Shown here: positions 1 to 6,929 of the stretch, piece after piece
How the letters are laid out: each line of letters begins with the position of its first letter
Position numbering within the stretch: position 1 is the stretch's first letter
From: Verrucomicrobiales bacterium
GTDB taxonomy: Bacteria > Verrucomicrobiota > Verrucomicrobiia > Limisphaerales > J093
NCBI GenBank assembly: GCA_024233215.1
Contig: JACKPW010000006.1
Location: 124,001 to 188,000 of the forward strand
Length of the DNA: 64,000 nucleotides
Reading direction: 5' to 3'
Translations under genes and position numbers: made by a program
Notes under the pieces: generated by a model
What the model was told of the DNA's origin: nothing
The model's database searches: none
What the model saw: the letters and a program-made list of their open reading frames with translations, nothing else

Positions 1-36
1 CCTGGTGCAGGGTCCTTCAAGAAGCAAGTTGGTTCC

Positions 37-297
37 ATGGAAACGCCCATGCAGGTCACGCTCTACCACCTTCCGGGGTGCACCCGGTCGGAGGCAGTGA
101 AAGCGTTTATCGAGGAGCAGGGATTGTGCCTCCAGATCGTCAACGTGCTCACGCACCCGCGCGTCTTGTCGGGCCTGCCCAACGGGGTGCATACGCCGTT
201 CCCCTCCGTCCGCGTGGGCAAGAACACCATCCTGAACGCCACCCCGCAGCAGGTGGCCACCGCCTTGAGGGAGGCATCCGTCAGCGACCAGGCCTGA
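37..297 (+). CDS. Glutaredoxin-like thioredoxin-fold protein (monothiol-type CTRS)
   Basis: Small (86 aa) thioredoxin-fold protein. A first beta strand leads into GCTRSEAVKAF, so the active site is a monothiol CxxS type (C-T-R-S) rather than CxxC. The later TPFPSVRVG fits the cis-proline strand of glutaredoxins (family knowledge). Expected role is thiol redox or glutathione-linked transfer in the cytoplasm; the substrate is unknown. The frame is open all the way to the window edge, so the gene could begin outside the window; ATG at 37 or ATG at 49 are both plausible starts. Its last 17 nt overlap the convergent CinA-like gene. It could equally be a NrdH- or UXX-star-like selenoprotein relative. 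Confidence 0.7.
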   Translation: METPMQVTLYHLPGCTRSEAVKAFIEEQGLCLQIVNVLTHPRVLSGLPNGVHTPFPSVRVGKNTILNATPQQVATALREASVSDQA

Positions 298-1696
298 GTT
301 CTGGCGCCGCCTCCGGTTCCGACAGCCCCCCCATACCGGGCATTCCGAGGGACGCCGAAGTCCCCACAATCCCGCGCATCCAGTCCAGCACCGCCGTCAC
401 CAGCAAGGCCTGATCGTCCGGTGCCTCCCCACGAATGGCAAACCGCCGTGCCACCACCTCCCCGTGCCAGGGGCCAAAGGCCGCCCAGAACGGTCTGGGT
501 CCGCCCGCATCCACGGCTTCACCCCCCTGATCTGTCACCAGGGCAATTCCGCCGGGCACACGGGGTGCGATGGCCTCCGCAAGCGCCTTCGCGAAAGCCC
601 CTTCCCCCACCCCGCGGGGACCCCCATCACCGGCAGCAGGCACCACCACGGAGGCAAGCTCCAGCAGGTCCCGCCGGTCAGAAGCAACCCATCCTCCCGC
701 AACCGCCGGTCCCGCTCCAGGCGAGCGATTGAGGCTCACCCCTACCGCCCCGCCGGTGCCGATCTCCGCCAGCAGCAGCCTGCGCCCGAGGGAACTCAAC
801 CTCTCCAGTACCACGTCCTCAAGCGTCAGGCCGGCGGTGTCGTAGATACGGTCTCCCAGTTGGACCCGAACCGCGTCCACCAACTCCGCCATGCGCGCCT
901 GATCCGCGGCCGCGCTCCCAGGCAGGAAGAAGCTGACGTCCACCCTTCCCGCCTCGAAGATGGACGAAATAACCAGGTCCGCGGGCAGGACCACCTTTTC
1001 GTGCAGCGTCTGGTCGATCTTGGATTCCCCGATCCCCACGAAACGCACGAGCGCCGAGGACCCGAAGGTACGGAGTCCGAACCGTTGCTGGAGCCAGGGG
1101 ATCAGCGCGTCCCTGACCATGGGGCGCAACTCGCGCGGCGGCCCCGGCAGCGCCACGACGACCCGGGCAAGGTCATCAAAGACGAGCCCGACCGCGGTCC
1201 CGGAGGGGTTCGGTAGAAACCTGCCGGCAACCGGCGTGCGCGCCTGGCGACGGATGTTCGCCGGAAGCCCCCTTTCATCTCCACCGAACCGTCGGGCAAG
1301 CACACCGATAACGTCGGGATTCTCCCGCAGCGGGATGCCGGTGAAGGAGGACACCGTTTCCCGGGTGATGTCGTCGTCGGTGGGGCCCAATCCCCCGGTC
1401 ACGATCACCAGCGGCGCTCTGGAACCGGCGACCGCCAGCGCCTGCTTCAGGTCGTCCGCCTCGTCCCCGACACAAATGGAGCCCACACACTCCAGTCCCA
1501 GCGGACGAAGCGCACGGGCGAGGTACCAGGTGTGCCCGTCCGGATACACCCCTCGCAGGAGTTCACCTCCCGTCACCACAATGAAGTAATGCTCGGGAGC
1601 GTGCGCCGGGCCGGCCGCGGACAGTGGGGGGACCATCAGGAGCGACAAGAGCAGGCCGCCCTTTCTCGAACGGCTCAAGGCCCGGAGAGTTCGCAT
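281..1696 (-). CDS. Exported CinA-family protein (MoCF-like domain plus degenerate amidase domain)
   Basis: About 471 aa. The first 30 residues (MRTLRALSRSRKGG, then LLLSLLMVPPLSAAGPAHA) look like a Sec signal peptide, unexpected because CinA is cytoplasmic. The N-terminal half is a clear MoCF_biosynth/CinA domain (VVTGGELLRG, VTGGLGPTDDDITRE, VALPGPPRELRPM). The C-terminal half aligns with the PncC nicotinamide-nucleotide amidase region, but the AESCTGG catalytic motif reads AEIGTGG, so the serine is missing. Known CinA proteins handle NMN and ADP-ribose; here only a ligand-binding role is safe. Start at 1696 is preferred over an upstream GTG at 1798 because it gives a clean signal peptide. 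Convergent with the glutaredoxin-like gene. Confidence 0.75.
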   Translation of the reverse strand: MRTLRALSRSRKGGLLLSLLMVPPLSAAGPAHAPEHYFIVVTGGELLRGVYPDGHTWYLARALRPLGLECVGSICVGDEADDLKQALAVAGSRAPLVIVTGGLGPTDDDITRETVSSFTGIPLRENPDVIGVLARRFGGDERGLPANIRRQARTPVAGRFLPNPSGTAVGLVFDDLARVVVALPGPPRELRPMVRDALIPWLQQRFGLRTFGSSALVRFVGIGESKIDQTLHEKVVLPADLVISSIFEAGRVDVSFFLPGSAAADQARMAELVDAVRVQLGDRIYDTAGLTLEDVVLERLSSLGRRLLLAEIGTGGAVGVSLNRSPGAGPAVAGGWVASDRRDLLELASVVVPAAGDGGPRGVGEGAFAKALAEAIAPRVPGGIALVTDQGGEAVDAGGPRPFWAAFGPWHGEVVARRFAIRGEAPDDQALLVTAVLDWMRGIVGTSASLGMPGMGGLSEPEAAPELRPGR

Positions 1697-1795
1697 GGCG
1701 GAGTGGATACTCCCGGCCCCGCCTCCCGTAAAGCCGGAGTTCACCGGAGTTGGCCGCCGGGGGGAACACCATCCCGCCCTGAAACCGGAGATGCA

Positions 1796-1914
1796 CACGG
1801 ATGAAGGCAGATAAGGGGCTCAGCCTGCCCCCCCCCGATGCCGCACGCACCTCCTTACCCAGGGGCGGAAACGCGAGGACGGCCCCGGTCCCAGGGGATC
1901 TGCGTTGATCCGTG
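1796..1914. repeat. Palindromic intergenic repeat (CACGGATGAAGGCAGAT arms)
   Basis: A 17-nt arm at 1796-1812 (CACGGATGAAGGCAGAT) is matched at 15 of 17 positions by the reverse complement of 1898-1914, with about 85 nt between. The right arm continues into further CGGATAAACA-like text up to about 1925. From memory, sequences of the form cacggatgaacgcagat recur between genes in many Verrucomicrobiota and Planctomycetota. It fills the gap between the CinA-like and FHA genes; nothing coding is seen here. Confidence 0.6.
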
Positions 1915-1944
1915 TTTATCTGCGGTTGAACCACCCGTCTGGGT

Positions 1945-2334
1945 TCAGCCGGGCAGGAATCCCACCAGCAGGCCCTGAGCGACCAGAAACGCCGCCAGGC
2001 CGGCCCAAGTCAGCCGTTCGCGCCACCGCAGCGAGACTTGCTCGACCGCCCCCAACCAGAACTGCACCCGCGCTTCGCCGGCCTCCAGAATGTCCCCGTT
2101 GCGCAGCCGGGATTCCCGGATCACGTGACCGTTCAGCCGCGTGGTGGCCTCACCGACCGCGGTGACACGCAGTCCATGAGTCGGGTCACGTTCCAGCCGG
2201 AAGTGCTCCTCCCAGACGCCGCGCTGGACGAGTTGCAGGCCCGCTTCCGGGGATCGCCCGAGGGTAAAAGGGAAACGGCGGGCCGTCACTTCCCGGCCCG
2301 CCGCCTCACCTGAGAGAATCTTCAACCGTACCAT
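1945..2334 (-). CDS. Tail-anchored FHA-domain protein of the EPS export operon
   Basis: 129 aa. Residues 1-95 form a forkhead-associated fold: FTLGRSPEAG supplies the GR loop, EEHFRLE the conserved His, and TRLNGHVI the NG loop. The serine that usually precedes the histidine by three positions is Trp here, so phosphothreonine binding may be weakened. The C-terminus (WAGLAAFLVAQGLLVGFLPG) is a single membrane segment, predicting a tail-anchored protein with the FHA domain in the cytoplasm. It starts 6 nt after the export lipoprotein gene and is the last gene of the operon. I infer a role sensing phosphorylation of the export machinery; no partner can be named from sequence. Confidence 0.75.
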   Translation of the reverse strand: MVRLKILSGEAAGREVTARRFPFTLGRSPEAGLQLVQRGVWEEHFRLERDPTHGLRVTAVGEATTRLNGHVIRESRLRNGDILEAGEARVQFWLGAVEQVSLRWRERLTWAGLAAFLVAQGLLVGFLPG

Positions 2335-2340
2335 TCGGGA

Positions 2341-2946
2341 TCACCACGCCTTCTTCGGCACGTAGACGTCATCGCCGGGGTACAGCGGCGGATCATAGCT
2401 TGGGTCCGTGAGGGCCTTCTTGCAGTTGGCAATGACCTCCTCGCCGGTGGAGCGAGTGATGCGCACGCAGGCACGGTTCGCGAATTCATTGAAATCGCCC
2501 GCCACCTTGATGGCATCCAGCACGGTCATCTGCCCTTGATAATCGTATCGGGACGGTGATCGGACATAGCCGCCGACGTTGATGAAACGGCCCTCGACGC
2601 GCACGGACACCGTGAGACGCTGGAAGTAAGTCTTCAGGTAGCGCTGCCGGATTTCTTCCTGAAATTCCGAGATCCTTCGACCGGCGGCCAGGAATTCCTC
2701 ATTGAACCATAGCATCACCTTGCCGTCCTCCCGCACCCGCTGCTCGATGGGTGCAGGGGGCGCGGAGAGGTCCGTGATGGAAACGAAGATTCGCTCGCCG
2801 ACCCGGATCACATCGATTCCCGTCTCGATCTGCCCCGGGTCACCGGAGCTGTGCCACGGCTTCCCACAGCTGCAGCCGGCGGAGAATCCCGCCAAGAGGA
2901 GCCCACAAACGACTGCCCACCCCATTCGGATTGCTTTCAGACTCAT
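2341..2946 (-). CDS. Polysaccharide export lipoprotein, short Wza-like (Poly_export/SLBB)
   Basis: 201 aa from the ATG at 2946, which sits behind a G-rich Shine-Dalgarno; an in-frame upstream ATG at 2994 lacks one. The signal peptide ends at the lipobox FSAGC. The mature part has the Poly_export pattern (VGERIFVSITDL, GKVMLWFNEEFLAAG, FQEEIRQRYL) and one SLBB-like ligand-binding domain (INVGGYVRSPSRYDYQG, LYPGDDVYVPKKAW). Wza itself is about 380 aa with more domains, so this is a minimal form. It sits 49 nt after the BY-kinase stop. Expected role: outer-membrane or periplasmic part of the export channel. Confidence 0.88.
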   Translation of the reverse strand: MSLKAIRMGWAVVCGLLLAGFSAGCSCGKPWHSSGDPGQIETGIDVIRVGERIFVSITDLSAPPAPIEQRVREDGKVMLWFNEEFLAAGRRISEFQEEIRQRYLKTYFQRLTVSVRVEGRFINVGGYVRSPSRYDYQGQMTVLDAIKVAGDFNEFANRACVRITRSTGEEVIANCKKALTDPSYDPPLYPGDDVYVPKKAW

Positions 2947-2995
2947 ATCGCAGCCCCCGTTCCTACAGACCAATCCCATCACGCGCAACCACAAG

Positions 2996-5251
2996 TTAGA
3001 ACTTCTGCTTCAGTTCGGCGGTCTCCTCGGAGGCATCGGCCTCCCCAGCATCCACCACCGGCTTCGCGGTGTCCCCGGCATCGGACCGATCCTTCTTGCG
3101 GCCCTTCTTGGAGCGCCGACGACGGCGGCCACCATACTCGCTGCTGGAGCCGTAGTAGTAGTCGTAGTAGTAGCCGCTGTAGTAGTAGTAGTAGGAATCC
3201 TGGGAGATGTTGATGTTGTTCAGCACGATGCCCAGCAGGTTGCCTCCCACCTTCTGCACCATCTGCTTGGCACGCAACGTCATCGCCTGCGGGTACTTGC
3301 GGTACTGCACGACCAGCAGCGCCATGTCCACCATGCTGGTCAGAATCGAGGCGTCACTGACACCCATGATGGGCGGTGAATCGAAGAAGACGAAGTCGTA
3401 GCGATTCCGAACTTCCTCGACCAACTCCTTCATTCGGGGTGAGTTGATGATGCCCAAAGCGCTGCTGGGAAGCTTGCCGCTGGGCAGGAAGTCCAGCGTC
3501 GGCACGGTGGTGGTTTGAACCACTTCTTCCAGCGTGTTCTGTTTGAGCAGGTAGTTCGTGAGTCCGATGCTGTTCGAAACCCCCACGAACTTGTGGAGGC
3601 TCGGACGGCGAAGGTCGGAGTCCACCACCAACACACGCTCCCCGTTCTGAGCGAACACAGTCGCCAGATTGAAGATCGTCGTGGACTTGCCCTCACCCGC
3701 ACCACCGCTCACGACGGTGACGGTGTTGTCGTTCGGGTTCTTGCGGGAGAACAACACGTTCGTACGCAACACCCGATAGGCCTCCGCATGAGGACTGTCC
3801 GCGCCCTCCTTCATGAGCAGGCCGATGTTCTGCGGAATGACCCCAACCACCGTGGCGTCCATCGCACGCTCCACGTCGTCAATGGTCTTCACGCTGGTGT
3901 CGAGGTATTCGATGAAGAACGCCAGTCCCACCCCCATCAACAGACCGAAGACGATGCCCAGAGCAAGGTTCAACGCGAGGTTCGGTCGAACCGGTCGCAA
4001 CGCCGGCTTGGCCAGGCTGATGACTTGGACAACCGACTCCGTGGGAATTGCCAGGTCAATCTGCTCCTGCAGTGAGCGGAGGGAGACGGTGTCTCGAATC
4101 CGCATCTGGTTCTCCAGCTCGCGCTTCAGTTCGAAATACTGGCTGAACTTGCTGGCTTCCTTGGCCACCGCCACCTTGGCTTCCTCGACCTGATTGCTGA
4201 CCAATACGTAGCGCGCCTTGAAGGCGCTGACGTTGGCCCGCAGGCCCTGCAGCAATCCATCGATCCGATTGCTCACCTGCGTCTGCAGCACTTGCTGCAA
4301 GGCCATCGAACTCTGCACCTCGGGATAGTCGGCGGCATATTCCGTGCGCAGCGACGCCAGCCTCTGCTCCACCTTGTCCAAGTCATCCAGCCGCAGCGGC
4401 AGGATCTGCTCTCCAGGCATGACGGTGAGGATCGCGTCGCGCAGGAGCCGCAGATCCTTGGTTTCCAGACTCTGCAGCGCATCGAGCTTGCTTTCATAGT
4501 AGACGAGATCGCTGCGCGCCTGCTGAAGGGCGCCCAACAGGGTGCTCAGACGCTCCCGCTCCGTGGAGACGGAATAGGCGGCTGTCGGGCTGTTCACCGT
4601 GTCCGGGATGTTCAACTCGACCCGGAGGTTATCCACATTTGTCTGCAACGTGGCGACCCGCAATTCCTGCACTTCGAGCTGCTTCTTCAGCACCTCGATC
4701 GCATTCTCCTTGGGTTCCTTGCGGCTCTTCTGGCGGAACTCCTTGTAGGAATCGGCAATCAGGTTCGCCAGATCAGCGGCTTCCTCCTTCACCGGGCTGT
4801 AAACGCTGATTTCAACCAGTTTCGTGTTACGGGACTGCTGAACCTCCAGGTTGCGACGCAGGTATTCGACGGCCTCCTGCGGGCTCAACAACTCGCCATC
4901 ACGCAACCCCAACCGCTGGGACCACGTGGGGATGAAGTTGTTGGTCTTTACCACCGGCCACAGCACGGAATCCGACTGGATCTTGCTGAACTCCGTCGCC
5001 ATGAAGTACGGGTCGTAATCGTTGCGATCCTGCTGAACACCAATCGGACCGATGTCCGGGATGTCCTTTTGAATCTCGATCGTGATCGTACTGTCGTAGG
5101 TGGGCTTCAGCACGAGGGTCACCGCCACCGTGGTGATCACCACCAGCAACCAGACGGCGAGGATGACCATCTTGCGGATCCGAATGATCCGCCAGTAATC
5201 GAGGAAGTGGAACTCGGGGGCGGGACGAGCCGTCGAACTGGATGCTTGCAT
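2996..5251 (-). CDS. Wzz-type chain-length protein fused to CpsD/CapB-type BY-kinase
   Basis: 751 aa. Topology: cytoplasmic N-terminus, TM1 around residue 30, a long periplasmic coiled-coil region, TM2 around 440, then a cytoplasmic tyrosine kinase domain. Kinase motifs: Walker A GGAGEGKSTT near 520, Walker A-prime VLVVDSDLRRP, Walker B VFFDSPPIMG. The C-terminal tail starting near residue 687 has twelve tyrosines in about 25 residues followed by a run of Arg/Lys; such Y-clusters are the trans-autophosphorylation sites of Wzc-family kinases. Role: controls length and export of a polysaccharide through the Wza-like partner downstream. The Y-cluster is encoded by near-perfect TAC-type triplet repeats. 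Confidence 0.93.
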   Translation of the reverse strand: MQASSSTARPAPEFHFLDYWRIIRIRKMVILAVWLLVVITTVAVTLVLKPTYDSTITIEIQKDIPDIGPIGVQQDRNDYDPYFMATEFSKIQSDSVLWPVVKTNNFIPTWSQRLGLRDGELLSPQEAVEYLRRNLEVQQSRNTKLVEISVYSPVKEEAADLANLIADSYKEFRQKSRKEPKENAIEVLKKQLEVQELRVATLQTNVDNLRVELNIPDTVNSPTAAYSVSTERERLSTLLGALQQARSDLVYYESKLDALQSLETKDLRLLRDAILTVMPGEQILPLRLDDLDKVEQRLASLRTEYAADYPEVQSSMALQQVLQTQVSNRIDGLLQGLRANVSAFKARYVLVSNQVEEAKVAVAKEASKFSQYFELKRELENQMRIRDTVSLRSLQEQIDLAIPTESVVQVISLAKPALRPVRPNLALNLALGIVFGLLMGVGLAFFIEYLDTSVKTIDDVERAMDATVVGVIPQNIGLLMKEGADSPHAEAYRVLRTNVLFSRKNPNDNTVTVVSGGAGEGKSTTIFNLATVFAQNGERVLVVDSDLRRPSLHKFVGVSNSIGLTNYLLKQNTLEEVVQTTTVPTLDFLPSGKLPSSALGIINSPRMKELVEEVRNRYDFVFFDSPPIMGVSDASILTSMVDMALLVVQYRKYPQAMTLRAKQMVQKVGGNLLGIVLNNINISQDSYYYYYSGYYYDYYYGSSSEYGGRRRRRSKKGRKKDRSDAGDTAKPVVDAGEADASEETAELKQKF

Positions 5252-5316
5252 GCGAAAGAAAAACGGGAGGCCAGATCGTAATGCCCAGCCTCCCGGGATT
5301 GTTCAAAGCGATACGA

Positions 5317-6597
5317 TCAGTAGGTTGCCTTCACACCGGCGTAACCACGATGCCGGTCGTACCCACGCTGGGCGATATCGGAGCTGAGGTCGTCAAACAG
5401 GTAACCCGCCTCCAACGCCACGTTCTTGGTCAGGTCGTACGTCAGGTTGACGTCGGCATTGACGTAGTAGTCCGTCTGCCCGTCGAACGCGCCGCCCTGG
5501 TAATCGGACATCTGCCAGGCACCCCGCACGTAGGCGGTCAGCCGGGAGGTGATCGCGTGGGACACGGCGGCGTAAACCATCGTCGCCTGGGAACCAAGGG
5601 TCACGGAGGCACTGCCGGGAGCCACCGCCACATCGGTCGGGTAAATGCCGGTCAGGACACCCAGCATGACGCGGCTGTTCTCCTGATACCAGTAGGAGAG
5701 GGAAGCCTCCGCGTAGGGGCCCACCTGGTCGTCGCTCGCGTTGTAGTAATCGTTGTACTGCACACCGACGCGGGCGGAAGCCGCCAGCTTCGAGGTCAGG
5801 GAGTGGTCCACTCCGACGTACCCGTAGTGAGAGTAGTAGTTGCGGAAACTCGCCGTGGGCACCAGCGCCGGAGGAAGACCCGCCGCCGCAGGGCTGGCCA
5901 GACGGTCACCGCTGGTCATGTCGGTCAGGCCGAATTGATAACCGATCAGGCCGGTGGTCGTGGGCTGGAAGTGACGACGCGCATCGATGTTGAACTTGTG
6001 CTCCCAGCGATCGAGCAGCGCGGAACGGCTGCCATCGCCTTCCTGCTCGTAATTGTAAACCGTGCCGTTGTAGCCGAGTCCGATGCCCCAGACTTCGCTG
6101 AAGTCCTTGAGCAGATTCACCCCCGAGTAGTTGCGGATGTTCGTGCCATCGGTGCGGTAGTAGCTGGAGATGGCCCCCGTGGCGAGCACGGTTGGCTCGT
6201 TCGAGTAAACGAACTGGTCCTTGACCTCCAACCGCGTCGACTCGTTGAGGTCATGCCCGAGGAACAGGTCCGCGAGAACGTCCTGATCAATCTCGTTTGC
6301 AGTGCGGTCCTCGTACCAACGCAGACCGTAGGCAACCTTCAGGTTCACCACGGTCGTGTCCTGCACCATGTTGAATCCCACGGAGGGGCGCACATCAATG
6401 CCCCAACTCTCCGCCTTGCCGGGACGACCGCCCGCCACCGGATTGTCAACGCCGGTATTGTAGTTGGAATCGTAGAAGCCCCGCAGTTTGGCTGCGACAC
6501 TCCAAGTCTTGGACGTTGACGGCTCCCCAATGGGTTGGGCACCGACCGTCATCGTCCCCACCGCAGCCAGACTCGCACACGTAATCAGCTTTTTCAT
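5317..6597 (-). CDS. Outer-membrane beta-barrel protein of EPS cluster
   Basis: 426 aa. Start at 6597 gives a signal peptide (MKKLITCASLAAVGTMTVGA) with a good AGGAAG Shine-Dalgarno 7 nt upstream; the longer open frame is discounted. The mature chain is a succession of amphipathic strands with aromatic residues (RWYEDRTANE, NYYSHYGYVGVDHSL, SYWYQENSRVMLGV) ending in YAGVKATY, typical of barrels closed by a terminal aromatic. Similar barrels occur first in exopolysaccharide/exosortase loci (recollection of family context). It is the promoter-proximal gene of the four-gene operon and may form the outer-membrane exit or an anchoring barrel. Confidence 0.8.
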   Translation of the reverse strand: MKKLITCASLAAVGTMTVGAQPIGEPSTSKTWSVAAKLRGFYDSNYNTGVDNPVAGGRPGKAESWGIDVRPSVGFNMVQDTTVVNLKVAYGLRWYEDRTANEIDQDVLADLFLGHDLNESTRLEVKDQFVYSNEPTVLATGAISSYYRTDGTNIRNYSGVNLLKDFSEVWGIGLGYNGTVYNYEQEGDGSRSALLDRWEHKFNIDARRHFQPTTTGLIGYQFGLTDMTSGDRLASPAAAGLPPALVPTASFRNYYSHYGYVGVDHSLTSKLAASARVGVQYNDYYNASDDQVGPYAEASLSYWYQENSRVMLGVLTGIYPTDVAVAPGSASVTLGSQATMVYAAVSHAITSRLTAYVRGAWQMSDYQGGAFDGQTDYYVNADVNLTYDLTKNVALEAGYLFDDLSSDIAQRGYDRHRGYAGVKATY

Positions 6598-6658
6598 AAA
6601 TCGTCTTCCTCTGAACGGAGGTTCCGCAAGCGTAACACTAGCCTCGAAAGGTTGCCCT

Positions 6659-6687
6659 TTTCTAAGATCAAGAGCCCCCGATGTCAA
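6659..6687 (-). promoter_or_regulatory. Sigma-70 promoter of the EPS export operon
   Basis: On the minus strand TTGACA (6682-6687), a 17-nt spacer, then TAGAAA (6659-6664). The expected start of transcription is near 6652, giving a leader of about 55 nt before the barrel gene. The rest of the 6598-6929 gap (about 330 nt) shows nothing else I can call. Confidence 0.7.
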
Positions 6688-6929
6688 ACATAAATCCAAC
6701 GCTTTTTCTCCCGCGCGTTCGCAGGTAATCACCTGCGGGAGGCAGGCTTACGGGGTCGAACCTCCAATCCGGGGCCCGACCTCGCACCGCCTTTTCAGCG
6801 TTTCTCAAAACCGCCCCCAATCCCCGCCCAAACTCCCAAAGTCCATTCCCTCCAACGACCTCGCCGAACCGACTGCGTTTCCAGTTCCCAACTCCAACCG
6901 TCTGTCCGCCCCCCCCACGGGGGCGGACT

